From the NCBI GenBank assembly GCA_026075535.2, contig AP026546.1, positions 7,316,001-7,380,000 of the forward strand: DNA of 64,000 nt, written 5' to 3'. The DNA is from Tricholoma matsutake (taxonomy: Eukaryota > Basidiomycota > Agaricomycetes > Agaricales > Tricholomataceae). The notes beneath the pieces were generated by a model. That model saw only the letters and a program-made list of their open reading frames with translations. It did not search any database and was not told where the DNA came from. This document shows positions 1 through 11,422 of the stretch, one piece after another; within the stretch, counting starts at the first letter, position 1, and each line of letters starts with the position of its first letter. A program made the position numbers and the translations under genes.

Positions 1-115
1 ATAACCCCTCGCATCAAAACCATCAATTCCCCCATCACGAGCGCAGATCCTGCCCCCTTCTTGTAGAGAGAACCTCCACGGTCTTAGCTAGCAGATAGTG
101 GGTGTCACCCTAACA
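1..115 (+). repeat. 5' LTR of element A (truncated by window edge)
   Basis: The first 115 bases repeat 5824-5938 almost exactly and end in CCCTAACA, as the 3' LTR does. The upstream three quarters of this LTR lie outside the window. Confidence 0.92.
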
Positions 116-117
116 GA

Positions 118-128
118 AGAACACAACT
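118..128 (+). promoter_or_regulatory. Putative self-priming site of element A
   Basis: AGAACACAACT lies 2 nt after the LTR end. Its reverse complement AGTTGTGTTCT occurs in family LTRs about 30 bp downstream of a TATA box, i.e. at the expected 5' end of the transcript (24006-24016 in the minus-strand LTR of B). There is no TGG start complementary to a tRNA CCA end. Complementarity between the mRNA 5' end and the primer site is the Tf1/sushi self-priming arrangement; its use here is inferred. Confidence 0.6.
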
Positions 129-603
129 TTCCATATCAGTGCACCTTCTCTTACTTGCACATACATCATTGTTTCACCATGCCACATCCGATTACTCACC
201 CTTTCAGCATGAGCCAGAAGTACTTGTATATATGTAATCTACCTTTTCTTTCATAAGCCGACGCCAGGCCTTGCCTTACATTGCAACTGCCAGTGATCGA
301 GAGGCAGTGCTCATCATTAGGACAGCTGCAACCAGACAACCAATCAGATCTGGTTTAGTTACAATTTACATTACTCTATTCAGACGACTATTTTAGTTAC
401 AAGCTGAATTCAGTGATATCTCCGAGATCAGGCACTGTTGGAAGGGTTATTGATCTGAAATGTCAAAATAGGCGCCTGACGAACGACAAACGATTGACGA
501 ACCTCGACGAACCTTATCACATGACCCATAAATGTTTGGAGAGGTCTTGAAGAAATTTTTTTTGAATTTGTCAAAGAAGTGATTCATCACAGATTCTACA
601 ATT

Positions 604-1701
604 ATGTCCGAAACTTCAACTTCTAATCCTGGTCCTAATCCTGTTCCCATACCAGCACTAGAGGTGAAAATTGATGCGCTCACAGCACAAATGTCGCAAT
701 TAGTGTCAGTATTGGCAGCATCACAGCCCAGATAAGCAGAAGTACAGCCAGAGATGACAGGAGAAAGAGATGATGAGATGGAGGAGATGGTGGAGTGGAT
801 ATCGCAGGAGGATGAGACAGCAGAGAAATCCGGAAATGGAAAAGCGCGCTTACCTAAGTACGTGCCCCCGCAAATCTTTGACGGTACCATGGAAAATACA
901 AAATCCTTCATCAGCTCTATAGTATTGTACATCCATGGGAGGAAGCCAGAGTTTCATACAGCCGAGTCTAGGATTATGTTTGCTCTCTCATACATTCAGG
1001 GGGGGAAAGCACAGTTCTGGAGAAATGAGGCTATTAATCAAATTGCCACGGGAAATAAACCATTTGCAACCTTCAAGGAATTTCTGGAGGGATTGGAGGC
1101 ACAGTTTGGAGACCCTAATCCAAAGGCGATAGCCAATGCTAAATTAAAGACCATGCGCCAAGGTTCCTTAATAGCGGATGAATTTATTTTGCAGTTCAAA
1201 GCAGAAGCTTTGCAAATGGATATGGGGGAAGCCGCATTGGTAGAGTTTTTGAAAGCAGGATTAAATCCCTCCTTATTCAAGTCTATCTACTGACTACCTT
1301 CTATGCCAGAGAAGTTGGATGAGTGGTATAATTGGGCAATGCGCCTTGACCGGCAATATCAGCAGGAACAGGTGGAGTCAAAGTTGATGTACAGAAGTAG
1401 TAAATTTGGAAAGTCATCAGGAGGAAAGTCTGAGAAAGGAAAGGCGCCTCAGGCACAAGCTCCGAGGGCACAGCCACCGGCCATGGCAGTGACACCTATA
1501 GTTATGGAGTCAGCAGCACCAGCAGAGGCAATGGAGGTTGATCAAGCAGGGAGACAAGCCCCACTTAAATGTTCTAACTGTTGGCAGTTAGGACACATTG
1601 CTAGGAATTGTAGGCAGAAAAGAAAGATTAGGGAAGCTACAATCGAGGAAGTGAAGCCAGAGGAAGGCAAGCAGAAGAATTTTGTGGAAGAGTCCCAGTG
1701 A
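604..1701 (+). pseudogene. Gag of element A (stops and frameshift)
   Basis: Structural Gag: an N-terminal Asn/Pro-rich stretch, a capsid-like region (about 840-1300), then a basic region with one CCHC knuckle (CSNCWQLGHIARNC, about 1572-1613) that would bind the element RNA. The start ATG at 604 matches the start of the B copy at 51401. A stop in the early part (TAA where B has CAA) and another stop at 1291-1293 before the knuckle region break the frame. The end overlaps the pol region start at 1698. Confidence 0.85.
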
Positions 1702-3585
1702 AGGTTTCCCCATTGGTGACCCAGAATCATTACAATGTATTAGTACCCGAGGAAACCCAGAGTAAATCAGAAAAGGAAATTGAGGAGGAGTACAACTGTT
1801 GCAAATCATGTGACAAAGAAAATTGTCACATGTCATTTCCGAAAACCCCTAAATTCTTTATTTGCTCTGTGCAAATAGAACCCAAAATCATCTTGACTGT
1901 GGGATTGAAGACAGTGGACATGCATGCAGCTATTGATGTGGAAGTGTTGCTTGATAGTGGTGCTACAGAATTATTTATTAATCGATCCTTAATTACTGGA
2001 AACGGTATTAACACACGCAAGCTGGCCCAACCTATAATGGTGTACAATATTGACAGAACAGTCAATTGTGGAGGAACTATCAAGGAGGAGGTGACTATGG
2101 TACTAAAGTATCAGGAGCATCAGGAGCGAGCCATATTCGAAGTGTGCGATCTTGGGAAAACCAATCTAATAATAGGATGTCTGTGGTTATGGAAGCATAA
2201 TCCTGAAATTGATTGGAAAACTGGGAAAGTACAAATGACTCATTGTCCTAAGGAATGTAATGTGTATGGGAGGAAGATGAAGAAACAAAAAAGGAAAAAG
2301 AAAGAGAAAGAACATCTGAGAAAGTATTCTGTTACGATGGAGGAAGTGGAGGATGAGGAAATGCCAAATGGGGAAGTTCCAATCATGATCGAGAAAGAAG
2401 AGCAGAAGCAAACCTTTAGAGCAATTTGTGGAGGACAGTCATGGGACAAGAATATCATGAAGGTGGAGAAGCCAGTGGAGGAATGGGTGCCAAAAGTGTA
2501 TCATGAACATCTGTCAGTGTTCCAGAAGAAGGAGTCTGAGCAAATGCCAGTGTGGAAGCCATGGGATCATGCAATTGAGATGAAGCAAGGGTTTGTGCCG
2601 AAGAAGTCAAAGGTATATCCATTATCTCCGATGGAACAAGAAGAAGTGGATGCATTCCTGAAAGGAGCAATTGCGCAAAGGATACATACGACCTTCAAAA
2701 TCACCGCAGACATCACCAATATTCTTTGTGCCAAAGAAAGACCAAAGGAAGAGGATGTGTACAGATTATAGGTATTTGAATGAGTGGACAGTGAAGAATG
2801 CGTACCCCCTGCCATTGATCTCAGAAATAATTGACAAGGTGGGAAAAGCCAAGGTCTTTACAAAATCAGATTTATGATGGGGATACAACAATGTATGAAT
2901 AAAGAAAGGAGATGAGTGGAAGGCAGCATTTGCCATGCCCTTCGAGCCACTTGTCATGTTTTTTGGGATGACTAATAGTCCCCTGACCTTTCGAAATATG
3001 ATGAACAACATTTTCAAGGACATAATAGACAAAGGTGTGGTAATAATATTTATTGATGACATTCTGATATTCACGGGGGATGAAGAGAATCATGAGGCGA
3101 TAGTGCAGGAGGTGTTACAGAGGTTGGCAGAGAATGATCTATTTTTGAAACCAGAGAAGTGTGTGTTTGGGGCAAGCGAGATTGAGTTCCTAGGATTATT
3201 GATTGGCCCTGACGGGATCAAAATGGATCTGATCAAGGTACAGGCGATCACAGATTGGACTGCACCCACCCATGTCAAGGAGGTTCAAGCTTTCTTGGGA
3301 CTCACAAATTATTATCATCGCTTTGTGCACAATTTTTCTAAAATTGCCACACCCTTACATAACCTTATGCAAAAGGGAGTAGTATGGAGGTGGAGAGAGC
3401 AGCAGCAGACAGCATTTGAGGAGTTGAAGAGAAAGTTTGTGGAGGGACCAATATTAGCCCCAGTAGATTTCACACGCCCTTTGCGAGTGGAATCCGATGC
3501 ATCCGATTTTGCTACTGGAGCAGTATTATCAATGCTGTGCAAAGATGACAAATGGCATCCTTGTGCATCCTTGTCAAAAGGGTGA
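1698..3585 (+). pseudogene. Protease-reverse transcriptase of element A
   Basis: Pol N-terminal part. An aspartic protease motif DSGATELF sits near 1954-1977. Reverse transcriptase blocks follow: PLSPMEQEEVDAFL (about 2623), then after a frameshift near 2690 [30 protein letters not shown] and the polymerase box FIDDILIF (about 3050), so the two catalytic aspartates remain. The RNase H start (VESDASDFATGAVLS) is reached before a stop at 3583. In-frame stops at 2876 and 2896 occur where family members have sense codons. It would act in a cytoplasmic virus-like particle. Confidence 0.88.
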
Positions 3586-3892
3586 TGTGGAGAGGAATTA
3601 TGATGTGCATGACAAAGAGATGTTGGGGATAATACAAGCATTGGAGGCATGGAGGCATTATTTGGAGGGATGTATGCATGAGATTGAGATTGAGATTGAG
3701 ATCTGGATGGATCATCAAAATCTGCAATACTTCATGTCTGCTAAAAAGCTTAACCGCTGGCAAGCGCATTGGGCACTATTCCTATCACATTTCAACTTTC
3801 ATTTGGTCCACAAAGCGGGAAGCTTAATGAGGAAAGCAGATGCATTATCCAGATGTATTGATCATAAAAGGGGGGGTGGAGGAGGACAATAA
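3586..3892 (+). pseudogene. RNase H segment of element A, with GAGATT repeat expansion
   Basis: Continues the Ty3 RNase H domain: YDVHDKEMLGIIQALEAW, the WMDHQNLQYF block and the C-terminal KADALSR. Relative to element B (QIEIWMD), A carries extra copies of a GAGATT unit at about 3680-3705, giving a run of Ile-Glu repeats beside the catalytic WMDH block. The frame shifts where it meets the RT segment. Confidence 0.82.
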
Positions 3893-3928
3893 AAATGTTA
3901 CCTTACTCAAACCCAAATACTTTTACAT

Positions 3929-5041
3929 TTGCGCTATGTGTCAAGGCATCTATTAATAGATAGCTCAGAAACGGAAATGTTGTCTAAAATTAGACAATGT
4001 TCGGAAATGGACGATGAAGTAGTGGAAGCCATGAAAGCTCTGAAGGGAGAGAAGAAAGGTAATATCAAAGGAGATGAATGGGCTGAGGAACAAGGGTTGG
4101 TGTTGTTTCAAGGAAAAGTGTATGTACCGAAGGATCAGGATTTGCGAAGGGAGATCGTCCAGTTACATCACAATATGCTGATTGCCAGACACCCAGGAAG
4201 ATGGAAGACGTTGGAATTAGTAATGAGAAATTATTGGTGGCCCGGAATTTCGAAGTATGTGTTGGGGTATGTGGATGGATGTGATATGTACATGAGGGGA
4301 AAGAAATTTCCAGAGAAACCTGCAGGAAAATTAATGCCAAACCCTATACCTAAAGCGCCATGGCGAGATATATCTGTGGATTTTATTACCGGATTACCCG
4401 AGGCTCAAGGGTACAATGCAATATTCGTAGTATGCGACCACTTTACAAAGGAGGTCCATATTATTCCTACTACTACAGAAACCTCATCATTGGGCTTGGT
4501 GCGCCTCTATCTAAATCAGGTATGGCGGTTACATGGGTTACCCAATACCATTATCTCCGATCGCGGACCACAATTTGCTTCTGCATTTATGCGAGAACTA
4601 AACAACATATTGGGAATTCAAACTAAATTATCTATGGCATATCACCTGCAGACTGATGGGCAGACAGAGAGAATGATTCAGGAGTTGGAGCAGTACCTAC
4701 GTATGTTTGTCAACTACCGACAAACTGACTGGCCCAAATGGTTGGCAATTGCTGAATTTTCCCACAATAACAAATTCCATTCGGCTACTCGTATGTCACC
4801 CTTTTTCATGAATTATGGATATCATCCTCGCATGGGAGTAGAACCCAGAAGGGAAGTCAAAGTACAGTCGGTAGAAGACTTTGTATCTAAGATGCAAAAG
4901 GTACAAGAGGAAGCAGAGGTGGCATTGAAGAAAGCATGTGATGACATGATGCGACATGTGGATCGTACTCGAGCACGCGCTCCAGAGTACAAAGTTGGTG
5001 ACTTGGTATGGCTAAGTACCAAGGACCTGAATATTCCATGA
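3929..5041 (+). pseudogene. Integrase of element A
   Basis: Ty3-type integrase: an N-terminal zinc-binding region with the YWWPGI signature and a C-x2-C pair degraded to C-x2-Y at CDMY (about 4282), followed by the DDE core with DFITGLPEAQGYN, SDRGPQFAS and the catalytic-Glu region TDGQTERMIQELEQYL. It continues to a GPY/F-like tail and ends at a stop (5039-5041) where the frame is lost. The product would insert the cDNA into chromosomal DNA. Element B carries the same domain split by a hAT insertion. Confidence 0.87.
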
Positions 5042-5535
5042 CCTTCGAGGAAACTTACGGAGAAACAAGTTGGCCCATATGCGATCTCTAAAGTGATCTC
5101 ACCTAATGCAGTAGTGCTAAAATTACCCCGATCATTCAAGATTGATCCTGAGATTAATGTATCCTGCCTATGCCCTCACCACCCGCCCACTATTCCTGGC
5201 CAACAAACTACTCTGCAACCTCCGATAATAGTAGAAGGTGCTCCAGAATACATAGTTGAAGAAATTCTAGACTCATGTCTTCGATGGAACAAATTGGAGT
5301 TCTTAATGAAATAAAGTGGAAAAACTATACCAACGAAAATAATTCATGGGAACCCAAAGAGAATTGTAAGTGAGCACATAACGCGATCGCCCAATTCTTT
5401 AAATGTAATCTGAATGCTCTGCATCGCATTGCGAGAATGGTGTATGAGGGGATGAGATTCCGGCCTTACCAAAATTTCACAGAGGGGACAGACACAATAT
5501 TTTCTGGCCTGGAAGTCGAGGCATAAAAGGGGGGT
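5042..5535 (+). pseudogene. Chromodomain tail and polypurine tract of element A
   Basis: EYIVEEILDSCLRWNKLEFL followed, after a 1-2 nt indel near 5310, by KWKNYTNENNSWEPKEN reads as a C-terminal chromodomain, which in chromoviruses guides integration to marked chromatin. In B the same region reads through the indel site in frame. The run AAAAGGGGGG just before the 3' LTR is the plus-strand primer site. Confidence 0.75.
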
Positions 5536-5537
5536 AA

Positions 5538-5938
5538 TGTTAGGAAACCACCCCATTACCTAATAAAATTTCATTTTTATTTTATTATGTTGAATTACAC
5601 TACATGACGCCAAATTACGCTACACTTTGATAGTGTGAGAATTTTATTTCGCACGCATCAAAATGTATGCACATGTATGAGTGCATCGGTAACAACAATG
5701 TACAATATGTGTAACATAGTATATAAACCCTAAATATATGCCTAGGGGACCCCAGTTTGTTCTCTTAGGTATTCCACCTACGCTTTCGGTGTGAAAGGCC
5801 TTTGTCAACAAACTTACCTATTAATAACCCCTCGCATCAAAACCATCAATTCCCCCATCACGAGCATGGATCCTGCCCCCTTCTTGTAGAGAGAACCCAC
5901 ACGGTCTTAGCTAGCAGATAGTGGGTGTCACCCTAACA
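5538..5938 (+). repeat. 3' LTR of element A
   Basis: 401 bp from TGTTAGG to CCTAACA, terminal TG...CA with 7-bp inverted ends. It contains a TATA box and the presumed transcript start. The same LTR family occurs at 23832-24241, 51750-51761 with 58080-58486, and as a solo LTR at 63226-63627 (those three on the minus strand). Confidence 0.93.
5720..5763 (+). promoter_or_regulatory. LTR promoter: TATA box and presumed transcript start
   Basis: TATATAAA (5720-5727) lies 34 nt upstream of AGTTTGTTCT (5754-5763), a decayed form of the AGTTGTGTTCT found in sister LTRs, which is the sequence complementary to the primer site after the 5' LTR. The spacing fits a polymerase II start at the self-primer. 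Confidence 0.55.
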
Positions 5939-6069
5939 CCATGTCACAACTGATAATGCCCACACAGCCCCCATCTGTTACATCAACGATGTGAACATTG
6001 TCGACAACAACCACTACTGCCTTTTGCCTACCATCAAAACTGCTCCCAGGACCTCAGAAATGGCGGCAC

Positions 6070-6381
6070 TAGGGAAATGCATGGGTTTTGCCTGCGGGTT
6101 TCCCACACTTTTATTTCCTAATTTATTCAATGAGTTTTGCATGAAAAATCATGAAAAAATGATTTTCTGGAAGTGTTTTGTTAGCTCTTTGTGATCCAGC
6201 ACATAAAACAATATTTGGGTAACATTTCTCATGTGTCAAGGATGCAAATATATTATTTTGTCCATGGTATCACAAGCACCCAATGAATAGCTACCAGAAA
6301 ATCATTTTTTCATGATTTTTCATGCAAAACTCATTGAATAAATTAGGAAATAAAAGCATGGGAAACCTGTGCATTTCCCTA
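6070..6381. mobile_element. hAT-type MITE with about 100-bp inverted repeats
   Basis: A 312-bp element starting TAGGGAAATGCA and ending in its complement. The inverted arms run about 100 bp (left around 6070-6175, right around 6295-6381) and include a shared stretch with TTTATTTCCTAATTTATTC. It is flanked by 8-bp duplications ggcggcac/ggtggcac (one mismatch). TAGGG ends and an 8-bp duplication are typical of hAT elements. No coding capacity. Confidence 0.85.
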
Positions 6382-6389
6382 GGTGGCAC

Positions 6390-7870
6390 ACACTGCCAAG
6401 TCGACCTACAATGCCACAGCAAACACCCCAAACCACTGAAATGGCCACACAAACCCTCGTCGAACACCCCCCCAATGCAGCCACATCACTGTCAATGCCC
6501 CCTACACAGCCCCCATCAGCCACATCACCACTGCCATCAACAATGCCCACAATGTCAAGAACTGCCACCACTGCTCTGTCCCCAGTCTCAAACCCTCCCC
6601 CAGCACCTCGAAAATAATGGCACACCCTGCTGAGTCAACCCACAGCCCCCCTGTAGACTCCCCAACCTGTCTCAACAACTGCAGCAAGCCCTGCAGCTAC
6701 CAGCCCTGGAATGACCACTAGAGCCACAATGAGCATCCAAACTGTTACCACCACCTATGAGATGGCTACGCACACACCTAGCAGCTCACAATGATGGTCT
6801 ACAGTGCAGCAAGCTGAGTTGCAAGATGATGAGCAAATGTGTTCGTCAGAATGCATCATCTACTCAATGGAACCACCCTGCCAGCCCCACCGTCTCCTAT
6901 GACAATCCAGAAGCCTGCCCACACCCCACCCCCTTGCCCCCATTAGCCACCATGGACCCACCAGACCTGCCACATCATTGATAATGTGTCCATCAATGAC
7001 GACCATATCCTGCTCTGGCCCACTCTGGACCACAAGCTGCAGCCAAGAAATGACAGAGCACACACCTAAATCCATGAGAGCACTCCCCCATCCACTCAGC
7101 TTGCCCAAATTCCCCCAGAAATGCACTGTTTCACCAACCCCCATGTCTCACACCCATGCTGTGTCACTGACGACACTGTCCACACCCATGGAAGCTCCCC
7201 CTTCACCCCCTGTCCCCCTCTCACTGCCAATCTGCCCCAGCTCACCCCAGGTGCCCCATAAATGTGCCATTTTGCCACCCCCCTATGTCTCACACCCCTG
7301 CCGCATCACAGATGACACTATCCACACCCATGGAAGCTCCTTGTTCACCACCTGCACCCCAGTCACCCTCCATCTGCCTGACTCATTTCGTCACCGCCTG
7401 CACATTTTGACTGGGCCAAAGATGTTGCACTGCCAGTCATGCCTACCTCGTATGCACGAGATCTCTCTGGTCTGAAAACACCATCAACAGCCATTGAAAA
7501 TCTTTGTATCCAGCTCTGTCTACACACTGCCAATGCCCATCATCAGCATCAATACCACTGGATACATCGTCAACGACCCCCATCATTGTCAATGCCCTGC
7601 CCTCATCAATGCCAGTCCTCGCCCATCCTCATCCTTGCCTGTCCTCGTCAATGCCTGTCCTTGTCACTGCCTACTGTCACTGTCACCGCCCAGCCACCCT
7701 CAACACCCAGTCACCAGCAACACCCAGTCACTGTCAGCACCCTGTCACCAGTAACACCCAGTCACTGCCAATGCCCCATCATAATCCCAGCTGTCAGGCA
7801 GCTCAATGTTTTCGCCAACATGTAAAGTGTGCCCTCCACTTGTTCCTTCAAGTTCAGTCACCCCCCGGTC
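6390..7870 (+). pseudogene. Pro/Ser/Thr-rich protein remnant of H0 family
   Basis: Fragments in all three plus frames encode a low-complexity Pro/Ser/Thr-rich protein. A segment near 6700-6885 (SGMTT-like start, then Q..EL.DD.Q.C..ECIIYSM) matches the minus-strand ORF at 60417-60761 of the second copy, including the EC(I/V)(I/V)YSM box. Function unknown; perhaps the N-terminal part of a transposon protein. Stretches at 7100-7330 and 7560-7780 are internally repetitive. Heavily broken by stops. Confidence 0.5.
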
Positions 7871-8039
7871 AAATATGAGAGAGTGTAAGAGTGTCTCTTA
7901 CATCAACAAGTCTTATCTCCATCTGCACCCAGTATCACATGTCATCCCATTATCACATGTTTAGTCCAGTAGTATATAGTTTATACTTCGAGTACTTGTA
8001 CTATATCTTAGTTTCCTCCCCCGAAACATACTAAGTTCC

Positions 8040-8780
8040 TTACATGTTTCGGTCTACTTGAGTGTTGGAAGCTCCGGCTTCCTTCCAGCGCTCCTTGGAG
8101 ACCTTAGCGGGAACATCTATGAATTGTAGGGCCATGAAGCGATCAGCGTCGGAGGGTAGGAGGAAAGTGATCTGAGGACCCCCGAACGACGCGAAGATGC
8201 TTGCAATTTTGTAACCCTTTTTTTTGATATGAGCTTTAATGAGAGGGAGATGGTCAGGTGGAATCGACGAGCGATCAGTAACACCCGGATAAAGGTCGAG
8301 GAGACGGCATGACAGGCGTTTATCGCTTTTGCCTTTCTTACTCGCGCTCCATCTAACCTCCACTTCTGGTTTAGCTTCCACTATAGCATCCATAACAATC
8401 TCCAGGAGGTCCACGCGAGGCTCCGCTTCGCCACAGGAAGAGATCTCAACGTAACACGCCGAGGAAATGTTTGAGACGCGATCGCTGAAAGGCTGGACGT
8501 CAATGCCGAAATCAGCGAAGTCCTTATAGCGGGGGTCCGGCCCAAGATTAGCCAGCAGATTCTTAATAGCGGCAGTAGGGGTCTCATTCGATGCGGGGAC
8601 GACACCACGCACGACGAGTTGATGACCTTTCGGTAGCATAGCGAGAGAGAATAGAGAACCAGATGCAGACTCAGGCGACTTTGGATTCCTGAAAAACTTT
8701 ACCATGCCAACAGGAACCGGAGTCGGACCCACCATTTCCAAGCCCCCTAATCTTCCTTCCCATAGAGGGAGACGATCCAC
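8040..8780 (-). CDS. Hypothetical protein, about 246 aa, possibly transposon-derived
   Basis: One uninterrupted minus-strand frame from about 8780 to a stop at 8040. The first listed codon may be a non-ATG; the first clear ATG lies a few codons in. No family recognised. Visible: a mixed alpha/beta pattern, a basic patch (ASKKGKSDKR) near residue 150, and an FASFGGPQITFLLPS strand near residue 215. The last 15 or so residues (WKEAGASNTQ...) and the stop are shared with the H0 repeat block (matching sequence at about 59985), so the C-terminus either belongs to the transposon or was replaced by it. It could be a gag-like protein of a mobile element. Base composition resembles the host gene island. 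Confidence 0.45.
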   Translation of the reverse strand: MDRLPLWEGRLGGLEMVGPTPVPVGMVKFFRNPKSPESASGSLFSLAMLPKGHQLVVRGVVPASNETPTAAIKNLLANLGPDPRYKDFADFGIDVQPFSDRVSNISSACYVEISSCGEAEPRVDLLEIVMDAIVEAKPEVEVRWSASKKGKSDKRLSCRLLDLYPGVTDRSSIPPDHLPLIKAHIKKKGYKIASIFASFGGPQITFLLPSDADRFMALQFIDVPAKVSKERWKEAGASNTQVDRNM

Positions 8781-8979
8781 TGCTCATACAGGTAAAAATT
8801 ATAGGGCTGATACCACTTATAATAACTAGTAACTGTTCGACTGCAGCAAGACCCCAGAAGAAGGCCTAGGAATACATAGTGACCTACTTACAATAATTTA
8901 GCCCAAACCGGATGAATGGTGCACGTGGTACGGCTCAATCCATCGCCGAGAATGTACGTCCAGGAAGTGACGATGGTGG

Positions 8980-11422
8980 TCAACGTCTGGAGATCATATG
9001 CATCCTTCTAGTCAGTCCAACAATGACAAGGATAGCCAAAATAAACCATTTCCGCCACCATTTAGAACGTGTTGCCACCGTGCACGGTGGCCCTGTCGGC
9101 CGTGCGGGAAGGCTGGGAGCCAGCAAGCCTGCTGTCTTGATTTTCCCGTCCTGGAGAGTAAGAAAGATGGGTTAACCGCTGATACTATGGAGACCTTCAT
9201 AGCTTGTGTCACTGACGGTAAACGGAGGGAATCTGTATCCCATAATTTTGTCAAGCCTTGTAAAAGATAGGTCAGGACCCAAACATTGAAGTAAATCAAA
9301 TCTGAATTACCAGCTGGGTGAGTCTATCGATGAACGCAGTTGTGTGAATAAATCGAAAGTGAATTTTCCGGTGTGGACGCCATCTAATATCAGTCGTTTA
9401 CGAGTTCAGAAAACTTGGCGGCGAAAACATACTCCCGCTAGGTCCAATACCGCCGAAAGGTAGGCCATCCACTACAATGTTAAGTGAATGACAATTACTT
9501 ACACAAACTGACCGGACAACTGACCTCCCAGATGGATAATTAAGTCGTTAGCGATAGCCGCCCCGCTCCGGGTGCTGCTGAAGACTGGAGATAACATATT
9601 GAGTTAGACACTAAAGGAAAGCACTATGACAGGACACCGCGCCTTTCTTCTTGTATTCTTCATCTCGCGAAAAGACGTAGAGAGCTAGTGGATGATCACT
9701 GCAATCAAAGTTTTTATGAACTAGGCTTGGAGAAGGAAAGTATGTCTTACTGAGCATTAACAAATGCGACGGCCTCGTCCACATCCTCCACTGGAACGAT
9801 AGGTAACACGGGTCCGAAGATCTCCCTTGGAAGCAAACATTCAAATTAGCCATATGTACAATTGGAAAGGCGGCAAAGCATCGACATACTCGCTCATCAA
9901 TGAATCATCCGGATGGACGTCGCTAACCACGGTCGGCGCAATATACTTTGCCGCCTCATCTGTGTCACCACCCAACACAACCTTGCCTTTCGTGTTGTCC
10001 AACAACCCTTTGACACGTTGGAATGCCTGAGGTGTCGCCAGTCTTCCGAATGTACCAGGAGACGATGGCTTCGCGGATTCTGGAAAGAATGATTCATATC
10101 TGGCGGGAGCAGTGTAAGCATACGTGGAGTAATGGACGAGGGTTGCATGACTGACACGACCTTCAAAGCCTCTACAAACTTATCCTGGCATGACTTGGGT
10201 ACCAGAACGTAGTCCGGCGCGACACATGTTTGACCGGCGTTTGCGAATTTACCCCACAGAATTCGGCGAGCCGCTAATTGAAGATCGCTTTTCGGGTCGA
10301 TGAATACAGGGGATTTACCTATGATTATATATTTAATCAAGCTTGTGAATGCAGAAGAGAGAGTTTTTGATAGTACCTCCGAGCTGCAGTTAAGTCATTA
10401 ATTTGGTGATACAATAGAATGTGATGAGACGCATACTTCTAGAGTCACTGGTGTCAAAAATTTGGCAGCTGCCTGCGCAACAATTTTGCCAACACGGCCA
10501 CTACCTGAGGAACCACGGCCATTAGAGATCAGATACTTCAGAGTACACAACATACCTGTGTAGAAAACTGCATTGTAGCCAGGGACGCATAAATTTTTTG
10601 CAAGTTTCATAATATACGAAACACATACTGCGATCCCATTGCAAAGAAAGAAGCTAATAAAAACCAAAGGTTCGAGTAGCATGTCGCAAGAGTATCCACC
10701 ACAACTTACTTTGGTAGTCTGTGGAATCGCTCCATTGACGATGCGTACTAAATCCATATCCATATATTTGGGCATCAGCTCTGCAAGGAGCGCAGCTGTC
10801 GCTGGGGCCGACTCCGAGGGCTTGAGAAGTAAGGGGCATCCAGCTGCGATAGCACCTGCCTAAATTCTCAACTGAGATAAGTTTCTCGAAAAGCAGAACC
10901 AAAGAACCATACGAGAATTGGTATAGTCAACCACAGTGGATAATTGAACGGGGAGATAATGAGCACGACTCCTATAGGTTCCTTGTATATAATAGGCCGT
11001 AGTGCAGCGAACTTGATCGAAAAGGAAGGTTTCTCAGGTCTGGCCCATTTCTCGACGCTTTCCCAGGCCAATTTCACGTCGTCAAGTGTCGGATTTATCT
11101 CAAGCCTGCCAAAACCATTGAGAGACAACTGAAAACGAGATGCTAGCAACTCACGAATAACTCTCCAACGCCGGTTTCCCCAAATCCGAAGCTAAAGCTT
11201 CCACAAAGCGTTTTTCGTTGTCTCGGATGAGGTAGGCGAGCTGAAGCAGTTGATATTTGCGATATGCGATAGATTTGAATTTTCCAGAGTTGAACCCTGC
11301 ACGTAGTGCGGCATAATGCTATCATAAAAGGTCAACCACTCATATTGAAGTAGGAAAAAAAGATAGCTGATATCCGGTACCTTGTCGATTTCTTCCACGG
11401 GAGTGTATTCAAGGTCAACCAT
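8980..11422 (-). CDS. Class-3 (fatty) aldehyde dehydrogenase, membrane-anchored, copy 2
   Basis: Oxidises long-chain aldehydes to acids with NAD(P)+ (family role). Start ATG at 11422 ([14 protein letters not shown]), then about nine or ten exons with 45-75 bp introns. Seen in order: [27 protein letters not shown] cofactor region, [13 protein letters not shown], the LELGGKSP motif with the general-base Glu (assembled across a 7-nt microexon at 10377-10383), [11 protein letters not shown] with the catalytic Cys, [39 protein letters not shown]. The last exon encodes a hydrophobic anchor [13 protein letters not shown] before the stop at 8980-8982, as in microsomal fatty aldehyde dehydrogenases. 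All joins keep frame, so the gene looks intact. It is a tandem paralogue of the next gene upstream. Confidence 0.9.
10377..10383 (-). other. 7-nt microexon of aldehyde dehydrogenase copy 2
   Basis: On the minus strand CTCGGAG is preceded by ...ctgcag and followed by gtacta. Joining ...CTAGAA + CTCGGAG + GTAAATCC gives LELGGKSP in frame. Without this exon the catalytic motif and frame are lost. Confidence 0.85.

Larger units (their letters stand above)
1..5938 (+). mobile_element. Ty3/Gypsy chromovirus, element A (degenerate)
   Basis: Near-complete LTR retrotransposon read left to right: partial 5' LTR, 2-nt spacer, self-priming site, gag, protease, reverse transcriptase, RNase H, integrase, chromodomain, polypurine tract (5527-5534) and a 401-bp 3' LTR bounded by TG...CA. 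The domain order is that of fungal Ty3/Gypsy chromoviruses. The reading frame is broken by stops and frameshifts, so this copy cannot encode a full polyprotein. The left target-site duplication lies outside the window; the right flank begins ccatg and enters the H0 block. Elements B and the solo LTR at 63226 belong to the same family. Confidence 0.93.
5939..8090 (-). mobile_element. Decayed block of DNA transposon family H0
   Basis: Read on the minus strand, this matches the plus-strand block at about 59980-62069 in long recognisable stretches, e.g. around GCTGGAAGGAAGCC, TCTTACACTCTCTCATA and GGCACACTTTACATGTTGG. The order is the same in both. A plus-strand Pro/Ser/Thr-rich ORF remnant (6390-7870) corresponds to a minus-strand ORF at 60417-60761. 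Element A inserted at its left edge and a MITE sits at 6070-6381. The right boundary abuts the end of the hypothetical gene at 8040-8780. Confidence 0.65.
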
